From: Zygnema circumcarinatum
Taxonomy: Eukaryota > Streptophyta > Zygnematophyceae > Zygnematales > Zygnemataceae
NCBI GenBank assembly: GCA_037447605.1
Contig: CM074804.1
Span: forward strand, 4,971,613 to 5,035,612
DNA length: 64,000 nucleotides
Reading direction: 5' to 3'
The notes beneath the pieces were generated by a model, which saw only the letters and a list, made by a program, of their open reading frames with translations, searched no databases and was not told the DNA's origin. Below, piece after piece: positions 36,286 to 50,588 of the stretch (positions are counted from its first letter, which is position 1; every line of letters starts with the position of its first letter). A program made the translations under genes and the position numbers.

Positions 36286-38092
36286 TTCTCCTATGGACGA
36301 AGCAAAAAGCCATGGGCGGAACTAATCAGTGGCGCAAAAGATAAAAAGATGTGGGCAAGAGGAGTACGGTACATTGTTTTTGAGTATTTTTGAATACTCA
36401 TTTAGCCATGTCATGTTAATTTGGGATGCCACGTCATGAGTCATGTACGCCATTGGCTGGGAGACTCTGCAACGCGTGCGACGATTGGCCAGGACGAAGA
36501 GGACGCGCGCTGAAGCCTGCTCAAGGCTTGCGGCCGCCATGGCGCCGTTGCCCGCGAGCTTTTCACTCAGAAACCGTGAGCGTTTGCGGCAGTGGGGGTG
36601 ACAGACGGCTTGCAAAAGCTTTCAGGAACACAAAGGCATGCGAGTCAGAATGTAAACAACTCTCGCCCTGTCCCCGTCTCTCGCGACCTCTCCGTGGCAG
36701 AGAGAGAGAGAGGGAGTTGGCGCGTCGTCCGTAACCAATCGGCGTCGTGCTGACTCGTACCGTATACGAGTTTGGCCGGCGGCAACAGTAGTCGCATCGA
36801 TCGAAATTTATATACAGTACGGGTTATGAAAGAGAAAAGATGTGGCATCCGCGAAAAGAAAAGAAACAAGCGAAAAGAGCGCCCTCTACATATGTGTCGA
36901 CGTAGCCGAGTGAGCGCGATCGGTAGACGACCCTTGATTGACTGCAGAATGCTGGCTGCTGTAGCACGAACAGCCGGAGCTACCGTAGCGCGCGTCGCGT
37001 ACGGGAAAGAGGGTGGGACCGTTGGGTGGGGAGAGGGAGAGATGAGGGGGCGGAGAGGAGAGGAGGAAATGGAATTGAAACCGAAAAAGGCATGGATGCC
37101 GGCCTCAGAAGCATGCTTCAAGACAGTTATGTTGTTGTGGCTTTGGTCCAAAATTTAGGCTTCGTAGCACTTACTGCCCGATACCCAGCTAGCTCTCTGT
37201 CAGGTGACCTCATATATACCTCTCTTCACTGCGTAGATGCAGACTTTCGTCCTACCTCGATTTTACCTTTTCTAGCTGAATGCTGTCCCCATCTGGGAAA
37301 TGCGGTTGGCGACACCTTCGTAAGACGCTATGTCGATCTAGAGGTGCTATGTCAGTCGAGAAAGGCGTACGACCAGCTTCAGCGGCCTTCATCCTCCAGG
37401 TGCTCGTATTCAAATTTGAAGTTATTCTTGATTCGTTGGCACCTGCATGAAATGCAAATAGAACTCCATTACTTGCCCATCGTAACACTCTACTTGGCAA
37501 ACCTTCCGTCTGTTATGGTTTGCTGTTGTATTTGCGAGAGTGTAACATTACCTCTTGTTCCCCTAGAGTGTAACATTACCTTTGCTTTACGAAATATGTG
37601 GATGTTCCATGGCGAAATCTCTAAATGACAGTTATGAATTAGGTCTACAGTTCGGTGTTGTCCAATTTTCTACAAAGGTCTTCATATTGGAATACAAGCA
37701 CATTCTGAACTACAAGCATCGTTAAGTCGCTGAAAAACCTAATGGACTTGTTATACTTGAAACAGCGCTAAAGTTTGTTACTTACCAGCCATCTTGGCCG
37801 GACATATGCTCTTTGTTGCCGTGCAGATGGGGGTCGAAGTATACATAACTCCCTTGCTCGTACTCATCTGTCACCTCCTGTATAATCTCAACATGGCAGG
37901 CTCATTAGTACGTCTGCCGAGTAGTTATTTACTGCTCCCTATCCACCGATTCACTGTACATTCCTATGGAAGAACAAAGAGCCATCCAAGCCAAGCCATC
38001 TTCTTCAACTCAAAGAAGATGGCTGTCGTGTATGGAATTCCTGGCACACATTTGTCAAAATGTACAAGCAAGGCCTATAGCAGCAGATTAAC

Positions 38093-41000
38093 CTATTCCT
38101 TTACAAATAGATGTGGCTTCAGCTTACACCATGAGGCAATAGCTATATGCTGCCATACCCTTGGGGAGCTATTGCGCTGAAACCAAGTTTGATACTCCTT
38201 GTGGTATCTCCAAGACCGCTTTTTCAATTCCTTCGCTGCCAAATACTGCAGATACGAATTCTGCATGTAAACAACGACAGTCGTGGGTGAATTGCTGAAA
38301 CAATCTTACCATCTTAGGATCTCGCAAGACGTATCCTTAGGGTGATCTAATCGGACTACCAATCAGCCTCAACTGCCTACGTCAACCGAAGTAAAACATT
38401 TGTCATGTCCAGTCGCCCCTTTCCTGGAGTTTGGACAGTCAGTGCGAGCCCTCCCAGTTGTATTTCCAGACGACAGGTCTCAGTCAACTATGCCAGTGGA
38501 TGCAGTTAGGACTTTCGGTCTCTGAGTGTTGGTGTATGAAACCCTGCAACTGCAGAGAGTTCAGAAATCATCCTTACCTGCTGGAAGTGGAAAGCGAAAA
38601 GTAATGCGTCAAGTCCTAGCTTCTGGAACAAGCCAGCAGCATGCTCTGGAGCAACTGGATCACTAGGCCAGCTGGCAGGCACCTTACAGGGTCTTGAAGA
38701 AACGTTCGTCATTGCTGGCCTGCGATGAATCAGTCCAACAGACATGATCAGCTGTGGCAAAATAAATCGGCACTGAAGCATTTACAAACTTCAAACAAAG
38801 CTCTTGCTCCACTTATCATGCCTGCCACTCAAAACAATTGCTATCTAAACCGCTAGAAAAAAACAACCCTGAATTAACGGATTTTGACTGGTTCAGCCAG
38901 AGGCTGCAGACTCTGATAGTAGATGCCGGGACCTGATTGCGCCATACCTGGACTGAATGTCCTTCTCCAGTTGTTTGAACCCACTCGATAACTCCTGCAT
39001 TGCTAGTTCAGGACTTGAAAAGGGAACGCCATCCTGCATGCTATCTCCTAAATTCCCGTGTTCCGAAGGAGCCCACTCGGCTGAAAATGAGTTTAATTGA
39101 GTTGCAGTAGAGGTTGGTAAGGCTGGGCTATGCGGCGGAGGTTGCTCAGGGACTGGTGATGTAGGACCAAAGGTCGGGCTTCCAGACTGATTTGCAGGCC
39201 TAGCAGTCTGGCTCCAGTTGCCACTCCATTGAACGCTGGATAGTCCAGACGTGCAACCTGGCACAGGACGCTAAGAAATGAGAATGCCTTCTCCTCGTCT
39301 AGCGCTTCAAAATGTTCCCCAGCTATTCTATTTCCTCGTCTACTGCTTTGAGATCAACCTCGATTGTTTTCTTTCAATACTGCTCTTTTTCTATTCTTGG
39401 TAAGCTCTCTATTTTTTCCTGACCTGTAACCTTGTCAATTAGATAATGCTGAACATATACGGAGTCAGAAATTTCCAAACAGGTACTTTAACATGAGAAG
39501 CACATTGAGCTGACCTGCTCCTGGTACCATGCCTCCTCGTCCTGACATTTGCTCTCCAATGTACAGCCCTCCACTAGTGGATGCATGAGTCGTCGGATTC
39601 CAACCAGCGGATGCAGGGGGCTGCAAACGCTGCCACATGGCTAATCTATGTGATGTTGGTTGAAGTGGTTGTGCTGGCTTCGACATAGGCTGGTCTGCAA
39701 GTTGCCCTGTCCAGGTTAAGTTGTCCGTATTAATAGAAAGCGAGGACTGTCCTTGCTGAAGACGACGTTTTTCAATATCTTGGTCAAACAATGTCCATGT
39801 CTCAGACATCATGGGGGAATGCGGAACTTGCACATTAGCTGGCCTCCAGGATGGTCCTTGTGTTTGCAAGGTGGAAGTTGGCGTTTCCAGAGGTGGTTGT
39901 TCGTTTCGACGTTGCTGCTCGGAGAAGTCGGAGTGCTCAAATGTTGAAGCTGAAGAATGGCTGCTCGAGGGGCGACTCGTCTCTTGGAAAATAAACGTGT
40001 CCTCATAATCGAGTTGGTCTGGCAACCCTGTTGTATCAGGCGTCCCGATGTCTACCTTTGTGTCTTCCACTCTCCTTCCTGATCCAGAGCATCAGAATAA
40101 AAGGAAGCATACTGGGGAAACTTCAGTAACATGGTGTCAGCTATCTTGTCTATGCCGTGTGCGCTTAGAGAGCTGAGCAACCAGATCGTCCTAATGATTT
40201 GAAGGAGTGGAAGTGTCAAAACCATTGGATGCAGGAAGCTGAACCAGAAACATTTGATTTTCTCCTATAAAAAGTAAGCGATCTGCTTAACTTTGTATGA
40301 AGGCTCATGAGTCACAAACCTGTATCTCTTAAGGTAGTTGAAGCTGCTTTAGAGCGTTTGCTCAGGTCCTCAATTGTTCCCACTTCATGTAGCACCACGT
40401 CAAAAGTTTCCTTGTCTTTTTCTAATTCTTCGGACACACCAGTGTCGAGGATGGCTTTTGAAGGTGTCTGAGCAACATGGTAGCAAACATCATATAAACA
40501 CTAGTACGGCTATCAAGCGTCGATTTCAATCCGCAGAACAGGTTTGTCAGCAAGTCACTGTAGCATCTCCAAGAGGAAATTTTCCTAGCTTTTATTGATT
40601 CAGTTGACTTTTGCAAGTGAATAAGGAAAAGTTTGGAATAAGTATTGGGAAGTATACACACAGCATGTAGTGCAGGTACAGAATATGTAGTGAGGCGCGG
40701 GTCCAACTCACCTCCTCTGAATTTTTTTTGGCATCCTTGACAGCTGGCTCATTCTGAGTCCGGTTGTACGACTGGAGTCGTTCCTCCCCATTCATCTTGT
40801 CCTCCTCATATGACTCGTTTTTACTTTGTATCGCAAGCACCCTCCTGCATCCTTGTGCAGTTCCCCTCACCACAAGGATTTTCCGCGAAGGGGCCTCGTC
40901 TGGAGAACTAAGCCTGTCTACAGCACGGTCTTTGTCAATGGCTCCTGGAAGGTTTTTACCATCTAGGCTCAAGACAGAGTCGTTGGCTAAAAGGCTGGTA

Positions 41001-44000
41001 CTTTTTGCACCAGTTTTTAGGATGTGTGAAAGTAGCGGTTTCGGTTGTGGTGCTGACTGGCTGCCTGCGATTGGTGGCATTGTTGGTATGGGCCCTGTAC
41101 TGGACACGCTCTTCTCATCATTCTCTCTCTCACTCGAGACACATTCCTTCAGACTTTTAGTTGAATCATCTGTTGAGCTGGTGGCAGTTTCCTTGTCAGG
41201 AGACGATGTCTGAGCTGTGGAAGCATTTTGATCTGGTGAAGGCCATGTTCTCAGAGCCTGGCCTACTTCTAAAGCACCTTGCTTAGCCACATCTGACCGT
41301 CCTGAAAGACCATCTCTTGTTTGGAGCACCTGGTTATGCTCTTGAGTTGCACACGTACTTCCTCCATGTGACGTTGCTTTGGCAGCGCTCAGCGGACTTT
41401 GTGCACGTATCTGGGATGCATTACCAGACTGTCTTTCATGATTTGCGGAACCTGGGGGCTTGGCTGCTAACCCTGGTTTGGAGTCGTCGACAGCAGGCGA
41501 AGGAAACGCGAGTGTTGGAGGTCCACTAGCCACATTTGCGGCTGTACTCATCACATTTGGAGAAGATATACGTCGTCCTATGCCATATCAAGCAGCATGT
41601 TGTCGTTAGTAATAGTGAATACCGCATACGGACAGAGGATACTCAAAGCATTGCTTTCAGAAGAAGTGTATCTTTCCTTCCATCAAGCAAAACACACCCC
41701 TTAGTGAGAAGCATGTGACCTTGCATGACGCTATAGCAACGATTCTCTAAAAACGACGTGGGCTCAGATCACTTCAAGATGTGCACAGCACAGGGTGGTC
41801 AGACCAGTTTGGTCTTCTTGATGAATCAACCAACGTTTCTAGCATGCAGTTGCTGTATAACTGAATGGACATGGGAGCTTACTTCGAATAGTCCATCACG
41901 TATCAAGACATTGACAGTGTGTGAGAGCTGTGAATGTGATCGCGGAGTTAATTTATGTCATTAAGCAGCCGTAACGCTTTTGTGCTTTCTGAACTAATGA
42001 GAAGTTTCCTAGCCATTATACTATGAGCGTAGGGATGTGAAGGGCACCTTTTGTATTTTGTTGTACACTTGACGCATCTCCTGTAGCGGGGAAGTCCTGT
42101 CCAGGATATTCAGGAAAAACCAACTCCACTCTCAATCATTGAGAAATGCATAAGCATGAAGTCTTTAGCTCACAAGTTCTTCTGCACGACTTGGGACAGA
42201 GCGTGGCCATGAGAGGAGTCTACAGGAATCGGTTCGACAATGCGAAAAAGTCTCCAAACTGAAGGATTCGATGCGGGCTCAGCCAAATCTCCTCGTCTGC
42301 ATCTAGCAGTCAAAAAACACCTAAAGCCACGATTGGGCTTCATGTGTTTGAATAGCATTCTGATGATTGTGAGGAAGATGATGTGTGTTGACGATGGTTA
42401 CAATGATGGTTATGCGTACCTTGTCGGGAGTTGTAGGGCGAGTGACATTCTTTGGGCTAGCAGAAGCATCTGGAGCTTTGTCTTTCAAGGAGGTTGCAGC
42501 TGCCATCAATGACACTGAATGACACTGTCACTTTGTCAATCGTTCAGAAAATCAGCTTTCTCTGAGACAATTCAGTCCTCAGGAATAAGGGAATGGTGAC
42601 CAAAATGACCGTGACCTATATTTAGACCTATATTGAAAACGCTAAGCGCAGTCCGTCGGCGGAGAAGGTTAAGTGAGCGCACCAGAATGCACCACACTCA
42701 GTTCTTCACCAACTTTATGATCGAGTTTGTGAAAAGGCATGTCGTCATAAATGCTGTCATCAATTGCCTCGTCGATCTCCTTTTTCTGAACAAAGTAAAA
42801 GGATACAAGATGAATCAAACTGACGGTTGGACAGATGGATGCGATGTTTCCAGGGTACTAACAAATTTGTCCATACCAATCTTAACAACGAAAACTGAAT
42901 TGCATTGCCTACCTTGTCAGAGCCAAACAAAGCAAGTTAACAATTACTGCTCCCATATATAAGTTATGCAAGTACACGCAATTCTCTTCCTGTGTACTAC
43001 ACACATTCTCCACTATGCTTACCTGATGCTGGTCGATGTAGTACTCCAGCGACTCCCTAATTCCATCCACATCTTCAGGTGTGATTTCGTCATTCTCCAG
43101 GAGCCTGTGAACCTGCATGACAGCGAGAAAAGCATTAGTTACCACAACATAGTGCAGCATTTTACAGTAGAATGAAGGGACTGAATAATGGATGGCGAGG
43201 AGGTATGATACGCGAAATGGACAAAAAGGTGAAAAGTCTCGGACTGCTCCAGGAAGGCATCTATTATCGCGGCACTGCGAAAATGCATCGAAGACAGGGA
43301 TGAAAAGGGTGAAATCGAAATTTTAGAAAATAAGGACCTCAATGTTGTATTGCAACATGCACAGTCATGCGTGCGCCACTAAAATCTGCATTGTGATCCG
43401 TTCGTCTTAGGTGAGGTTTCGCTCACCACTTTAACGACAATATCGATTCTAGCGATCTTACTTGACAACTTCCTCTGTTGCATCAGTACATTATTTTCAA
43501 ATTTCATAGATGCTTATTAACAATGCATCGATAACATTTCAACTTATTAGTCGCCACCAACAACCTTTACTTATTCAGCAAAGAGTAGCGGACGTTCATT
43601 GTTTGAGTGCTCAACAGGAGGAGGCACGAACCTGTTCCAGCTTCGTCCTATGCCATTTGTGCTGCAACCCCCCAGTGCCCAGGTAATGTGCATCAAAGCT
43701 GTGATGAAGCAACCGGCCTCGCTTTACAGAGGAACGCTGGAACATCCGCACAACTTTCCACCAGATATCGAGAGTCTACATGTATGGGTTACCTAAAGTC
43801 ATGCGGGATAAAGACTAAAGTTTGCAAACCTTCTGGATTTGAACCTCAAGATTCAACACCTGGGCCGGAACTTTCTTTGTACTCCTTCCTGCGGTGCAAG
43901 TTACCCACATAGTTATTTTACTTATCCATACGAATTGTAATTCGTCCTGAAATAGAGCACGGAATAACAATGGACCCAAACGTGAAAAAAACGATGGGAC

Positions 44001-45614
44001 GTCTTCAAGTCCCTCAATGAACAAAGGGTTATTGAAATTGTAGCTTGAAAATCATCACACCTGATGTAAGTCTTTCGACATCCGCCTCACAGTCATCCAC
44101 TAGCAGTTGTAAGCTGTCTAAAATCTGCATAATGTCACAAAATACTCAGCACAAATGAGTGCAGCTATGATCGTTACGACTGTGGGAATTGATATGCTTT
44201 TGAATAATTTTAGCTGTATCCGCCTGTGCACAAACCAAAAAGAATACAAACTGATTAGTCGGTCGTTGTATGACAGGCAGAAATTACAAAAAGTGAATAT
44301 ACCTTGTTCAAAAAGTTGGCTGCGTCAGCCTTTGCCTGCTCTTGAGGATCCACTTTTGGCTGCATAATCGCAACATAACCTAGTCAGCACAAAACAGGAA
44401 CATCCATACATGTGAATAACTTCACGAAGGCAACAGGAAAACGAGTTATGGAAAACTCTAGTTTAATGCATGGTCTTCGAGGATCGTTAGCACGTGATTA
44501 TCCTCGTGCTGGGAGAATATTCAAGCTGTGCTCACTGTCCGATTTGAACGCCGTGTCTGTTAACTGATGTAAATTCCGTGAGAGGAACAAAGTAAACGGA
44601 TTCCAAAAGCTGAAGACCAAGTAACTTGGATGCTCGTCTAAACCGACTCCAATGCAGCATGTAAATTGTTTAAAAGTGAGAAGGTAACTGTTAGAGAAGA
44701 AGGAAAGGTTTGCTTCACCTGTTGAACCAGTCCTTCTTTGGAAAAAGCCTTGATTTTGGAAGCCTTTTCAAACTGTTTGAAACGTTCCATCTCGAATTCT
44801 ATCTGCCTGCGTGCGGCTTCCAAATCTTCTTGAAAAGCTTTCGCCTCCTGAGTTGCTAGCCAAGTCCTGATTTGGTCTCTGTCCCTGGAAAAGACATGCA
44901 AAACCAACGTAAGCGTACATCCTGTTGCGTAAATCAAGCATTCAGCAAGAACTTGATTTATGCCTTCCAGTAAGATTCCTTCAGCGAAGTGACATTCAGT
45001 ATTGATAGCGTCAATAGAGACTCATTTTTTTTGGCTGTGTTCCTGGTCAGGAATTTATAGTTACCGGGGAATATGATTCATGAAAAGGAGGCTGGAAGAG
45101 CAGGAAAGCAATTAATTTGTACCTCTGAAGTCGTTTTAGCTCCTTCTTAAGTTCACCTTCAAATTTATCTCGCTTGGTTGCCTGCACGCGTCAGATAGAA
45201 TCTAATATTCACGTTAAGAAGAATCATTTCCTATTTCTTATATACGATGAACTCCTTGAGAAATCACAGAGGTTAGATTATCCCAAATAACCTAGGCGCC
45301 GCACCTTTCTCGCGTGAGGTTGCAGCAAGCTCAAGCCATCGGGTTTAAGAAATCATGCAGTATCATTCCTCCGACATCCAAGATTCATGGCGCATTCAAC
45401 CGCTTTTAAAAAAATCACAAGTAACTCTGAATAAAGGAGGCTTCTCCAATTTGCAGGCCACCTACACATCCTCCCAAAAACCAGAACAGCTACAAAAACT
45501 CACATCCAGCGCCTCATCCATTTTCTTCCAGGTGATGTCGAATTCCTCAAGTGAAGTTTGGACTTTCTTCAATGTCCTTTCTATCTCCATCTGCAATCTT
45601 CTTGTTGCGGCCAT
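38093..45614 (-). CDS. NOT3: CCR4-NOT transcription complex subunit 3 (NOT3/NOT5 family)
   Basis: Recognised exons, in phase except for one gap: 45614-45504, 45181-45123, 44884-44719, 44359-44303, 44124-44061, 43888-43830, 43661-43632, 43112-43023, 42785-42710, 42514-42420, then (after unresolved exons between 41560 and 42420) about 41560-40712, 40467-40320, 40078-39515, 39257-38948, 38719-38578 and 38260-38093. The N-terminus is diagnostic: MAATRRLQMEIERTLKKVQ, ELKKELKRLQR, RDQIRTWLATQEAK, MERFKQFEKASKIKAFSKEG, then HKWHRTKLEQ and LLENDEITPEDV. A long Ser/Pro/Gln-rich middle follows. The NOT box appears as ALLFAFHFQQNSYLQYLAAK then ELKKRSWRYHKEYQTWFQR. NOT3 is a scaffold of the mRNA deadenylation and translational repression complex. 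The last exon probably ends differently, since the usual ending after WFQR is not seen. Confidence 0.88.
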
Positions 45615-46511
45615 GATTGCGGTGAATAAACTCTGACAAAAACGCGGCAGCAACGCCTCAGCCTACCTCCTGAGCCAACCCCGATTCAAAATTCTTCCGC
45701 AAATATCTCTCCAGAAAAATAAAACGAATGAAACACAGCAGAACAGGTCGACACGTTCCTGCGGATGCAGCACGCACGCAGAGGGCGAGGGCGCGTGTGC
45801 ATGGCGGGCGGGGCGGGAGGGGTTTGAAAGGCGCGCAGTGCGGCTCCCCGCCGGCCCGACTTGCGTTCGTTCGTACGTACGTACGTGCGTACGGCAGCAG
45901 GTCCATGTGCGGCCGTTTGCGGTTGCAGGCTACAGGATCCGTCCGTGCACGGCTCGGCCCCGTGATGCCCAACTGCACGCTGACGGGGGACGTTGCCGCG
46001 GCCAGCGCCCCCGGACAGTGCGAGGCCGCCTGGAATGAAACCGTCGCTTCGAACCATGTGATGGGATGTGAAGCACAATGACATGCGAATGAGCAGCATT
46101 GCACACAAGTCGTTGGTTAAGACTTGCAACTCAAACAATCACCACTTACTCAGTAGTGCAAGGCGTCGATTGCACTTCAGAAGGTAAGGAAGAGTACATT
46201 TACGCCATGTCAAAGCATGCGAAAATCTAAGGCTAAACTTATCTACAAGGAACACGAAGCTATGCACAAATAAATTGGCAAGTATGTCTTCAGGGCCTTC
46301 TATGTACAACAAACGGTCTATACAGCAAAGCGGCTATGCCTGCCTCGCTAGCCTTCCGAACTCTTCTACATGAAGCACACGAGACCATTTTATGAACAAA
46401 TAAACGCAATGCCAGTGACCAACGAGGGGAATTTGATCCCGTCCAATTACACTTCTACATCTGTACCCCCCCCGGTGATCAGATTTTACATGTCATGATC
46501 GCCATTACCAC
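45615..46511. other. NOT3 upstream region and 3' flank of the orphan gene
   Basis: Contains the presumed NOT3 promoter, a GC-rich block at 45720-46030 that includes a CGTACGTACGTACG-type run near 45870, and AT-rich 3' flank of the next gene. No gene seen. Confidence 0.5.
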
Positions 46512-49500
46512 TCAGACCACTTGTGGCAGGCCAAAACTCGGAGGTGGAGCCCATTCTGGCAGCGAGCTCAGAGGAACCGGCGGATCAAAGATGCGGTTGC
46601 TTATTGCCTCCTCCAAGTCTTCCTTCTCCACCATGAGGAAGGCGTCACCCTCATCGAAGAGGTTGCTTTTACTCGACAGTGGTTCAAGAACCTGCCAAGA
46701 AATCCACTTTCTGGATCACTTAACAGCATTTTCCATGCTCCATGCCACAAGTCAATAGCATCTTCCTCATCCAAAGTAGAACAGTTTTCCGGCAAGGTTT
46801 CAGAGTGCCATTGCATCAAAGAAAAAGGGGACTCACATCAAAATTGTTCGAGTGGTTGAAGCAGGTGCGCTTGAGGGCAGAGGCCAATGATGAAGCTAGG
46901 CCTGCCCCTGCAAGTGCTCCCAGTGCAACCCCTGTGTAACTTCCAATCTCCAGTCCAGCTGTTCCCAGACCCAACACAACGTTTGCCTCAGTAATCCCTT
47001 GTAAGGAATGGAAGCCCTTTGAACAAAATCTTTCTCTGGCAACATTTTAAAGTCAGCACACTGAAGTTTCAGACAACGGCCTTACACCCATAGGATGCAA
47101 ACCGCTAGGTACCTTTTGTATCTTTATGCAATTTGGTCGCAAAAAAACCACATGAGCTACAGTGCTATGAGAAAATCAGGACAGCAACTCTTCAGAAAAG
47201 TACTTGCTTTGGTTTGCTGAATAATCACAAAGTACACCTTACAAGATTTCCATCACAAGTTCAATGAACCATAGTAGCATATTTGAAATGCCTACACAAA
47301 CGCAGTGTCTGTTCGCATGACATTACGGTTTAAACAATATTGATTACAAAAGCCAAGTAGTTGAACACCTTACCGACTGAAAAGACGAGAGGACTTGCAA
47401 AGGGACCGCCAACGACACCTCCAGCTGTGGCTCCGACCAGGGTACTCACAACGATGGTTTTATTCAGCCACCTGCCTGGCTCTACCAAGCGCCTCTCAGG
47501 AGGCTGCTGCACATTCACTAGGCTCCATTTGTCAGGCTTCTCGATTTCAAAGTATTCAGTTTGTTCCAACTGATCCAACTGCGTCATTTCCAGTGATCTC
47601 TTCCAACATCGAGCCGGACCCAATCCTACATCTGTACAAGATCCGGCGAAGGAGAAACTCAATTGATGAGCTCCAACAGAGAACAGCAAAGCTGGTTGCA
47701 GGGAATACAGCCAACCCCACTGCGAAGTACAGGAAGAAGTCAAGCTAGTCAATGAATAATCAGGGGTGACTTCACGGAATAGACTTCGTATGGACGGTGT
47801 AGGAGGTGTGGGAGTAAAACCGAGTTCAGTTGCTACATCCTTTGAAGTTGAATACTTCGGCAACAAGCTCTCCCCTCCTCGAAGAATATGGTGTGCTTGG
47901 CAGTTGCAGCTGATGGGAATAAGGGCTTCTTTACCGATCAAATGTCCATATTCTTCGGGAAACGGCTCACTAAGAACATCATCAATATCTTCCAGCTGGG
48001 AAGAACTTAAAATTGTGTCACCTACCAGGGGGCAGAGATTTCCGCTCCTTGAATCATTCAAATCTGCGAATGTCACTTGTGAGCACTCAGTTTTCGGTAG
48101 AACTTGAAGCACTTGCAGGAGTTCACCATTTGCCTCCACTACTGTCACCCCTTGTCTTTCGCTGACAGCTGAATCATCCTCCCATGGTTGTTCGGCCTTG
48201 AGCTCATTGGCAGGAATAAGAGCCCATGTGCTCATTGTAGGATCAGTATCGAGCTGAAATGAACCATTGGCTATATTACTCGGGGATGAATTCACCACTT
48301 GCACTGCTTCGTCAAATGCTTTAGTTACGACTGCCTGCACCTGCGATTCTTCAAATTCGTCGGGTGCGAGGTGCTCATGCGAAACACTTATCTCGTCATT
48401 GTATTGAAACAATGACCCGTTGCCATCAGAACTCAGTCCATCCAACAGAAAGAGATCATTCTCTGTGGTTGATCCAGCCTTTGCTTCCCAAAATCCCTGT
48501 GATCCTGAACTAATTTCTGCCGCTAACTTTAGCTTACCCGTACTAGCAACACTATGAGAGTCTGTCTCTGTGTTCTCTGCGCATGGAATCTCGTCTTGGC
48601 TTGAGTCAGTGACCTTCATCAAACTTTCACCTTGCGGGAATACCATACTGCATTCACGGTTATCTTCAAAGGAACAGCCATCCCTTCCTGAAACGTGACC
48701 GGTAGCTTCACCTACACCTGAAGTTACGTGCTTATATACAACATTGGCTGACCCAGGGCCTCCTTCAACTCTCTTATCCTCATTGCCTTCTCTGCAAAAG
48801 CAATTTGAATTGATCTGCAAGTTAACCGCTGTGGCGTTATCACTTTGCGGCATGGAAGAAATTTCTTCGCTTTCAATATCACAGAGGCAGAAACTGATGT
48901 CAAGAGCAGAAGCAAAGCCTTCAGCATCGAAGCCATCTAGTTGTTGAAGAGCATCACAACTCTCTGACATGCTTTCAGCATCATGGCAATCGATTGGTCG
49001 AGGGCTCTCAGCACAACGTTGGTTTGATGACCCGGCCACCTCTGAATCAACTTCTGAAGTCGCCAAACAGCACATTGTAGCCTCGCCTCCTTCCACAACC
49101 GAAGCACTGCCCATCACCCTGCTTTCGAGGGAGGCAATACACCCATTATCTTCTATCATCCCTACCTCACAGGCAATTCCAGTTTCTGTTTCGCTCGCCA
49201 ACAATTTTGCAGACCGAAGGGCATAATCCAAGGACTTGTTCACCTCAATCTCCCCTTGCGTTACTGGAACAACATGCCCATTTTCTAATGCCGTGTTGGC
49301 GGTGTGAAGTGAACCGTTATCATGGAATTCAGATTGCTTGCTTTCCTGCAATGTGACTATAGGCATTGCCTCAGTAGACAATTGAGCAGATGCTCGCATA
49401 ACATTGGAAAATGTCCACCAACGACCCTGACACCAAGAAGCGTTGGAAGGAGCCTGGTCTGATACATTCCCATGAGTAGCTTCGACTTTAGCCGGATTTT

Positions 49501-50266
49501 CAAAGGGTGGCACCTGGTCCAAATCTAGGTTTCCGCGGCTTTCAAATTGCTCTAACTGACCCACATTATCAGAGTCGGATTGTAATGCATTGTCAATGCT
49601 GTTAGGTCGCAGGCGATCCGATACATCTTCAAGCTTTCCGATATCACTGATTTCACCAAAGCTGGCATCGTCCAGAAAGCTTGCATCATCATCAAAACTG
49701 ATATCTTGTGAGTTACTACAATCCTGCTGCTTCAACTTATCCTTACAACCGTTTGTACGAATGTGAGTTCGTTCTGCTGCATCCTCAATTCTTTCTTCTC
49801 TGTTCTCAGGGCTGCCACTCATAGACTTCATAGAGGATGCAACTGTAGCTAGGCGGGTAGTAACCATAGCCCCAACTGATAGAGTAGTGCCAATATCTCC
49901 AAGAGTGAACCAACCAAAACCTGAGGCATTTCCTAGCCCAGACTGCTTCAACTTAGTGGCACGGGGGCTCCGCGGAAGGCTGCCATCCACCCGCTCCTCC
50001 ACAGCGCAGCCCGTCTTCCCGTATGTATCATCTGAATCGGCATTCCCTTCAGTCTCGAGCAAAAGAGGCCTATGTACATCATGCTCAACCTCATCAGCAT
50101 CCTCATCTGCGAATTGCGTTGATAAAGGCTGCAACCTTCCCTGCGATGGAGCATGCTCTCCATCGACATCCTTATAGCAAGCATCTCCCACAGAATGGTT
50201 GCCAGACTGTTTCTCGATCTCGTCCATGTCAGGCTTCAACGAATTTGCCTCAAGGACAGGCTCCAT
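46512..50266 (-). CDS. Acidic, low-complexity orphan protein with glycine-rich hydrophobic C-terminal region
   Basis: Three exons in phase: 50266-47374 (2893 bp, one uninterrupted frame), 46997-46837 and 46691-46512, giving 1077 residues. I do not recognise the family. Residues 1 to about 900 are rich in Ser, Glu, Asp, Gln and Asn with few repeats, probably mostly disordered. Near 100-130 there is a short Gly/Thr-rich hydrophobic stretch (GFGWFTLGDIGTTLSVGAM). From about 930 to 1015 come two or three hydrophobic Gly/Ala-rich segments (VSTLVGATAGGVVGGP, VVLGLGTAGLEIGS, GVALGALAGAGLASSL) that could cross or insert in a membrane. It ends with EWAPPPSFGLPQVV. A cytosolic acidic domain tethered to a membrane is one reading. 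The giant first exon contrasts with the short exons of all neighbours. Confidence 0.65.
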
Positions 50267-50588
50267 TGCTCAATCCCACTGACCTTCAGTACAGAGACTC
50301 TTTTCAACGCCTGACTCAACCATCTAGCAATCTGTGGGAACGTGCCCTCCCTACGACGGCTGGCTGAAATTGTCCCGCGCTCCTCCCACTAAGTTTTCAG
50401 ATAGGGAAAGGCTCGCAGGGTCTGAGGCTCTGAGCGCAAACCCTAACCTCGGGCCAGGCCAGGCCGTGTCCTCCACTTCGCCAAACACCTCCGCTCCGCA
50501 GGAAGACTGGCCGCTCGTTTCTTGCGAGTACCGTACGGTACCTGAGGCTCCGTACCATATCCTCGTTTGCGGTACTGTACTGTACAGT
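50267..50588. other. Upstream region of the acidic orphan gene
   Basis: Moderately GC-rich, with palindromes of the GTACCGTACGGTAC type near 50530-50560 and CTGTACTGTACAG near 50575-50587. Probable promoter; nothing else is supported. Confidence 0.4.

Larger units (their letters stand above)
34647..38092. other. Intergenic region with repeats, no supported gene
   Basis: Holds the 3' flank of the secreted protein gene, repeat arms near 35.7, 35.9 and 36.1-36.3 kb, and a GC-rich block around 36450-37070. There is also a short direct repeat of GAGTGTAACATTACCT near 37539 and 37568. One or more 3' exons of the NOT3 gene may lie in the right part, but I could not identify them. Open frames here show no family motif. 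Confidence 0.45.
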
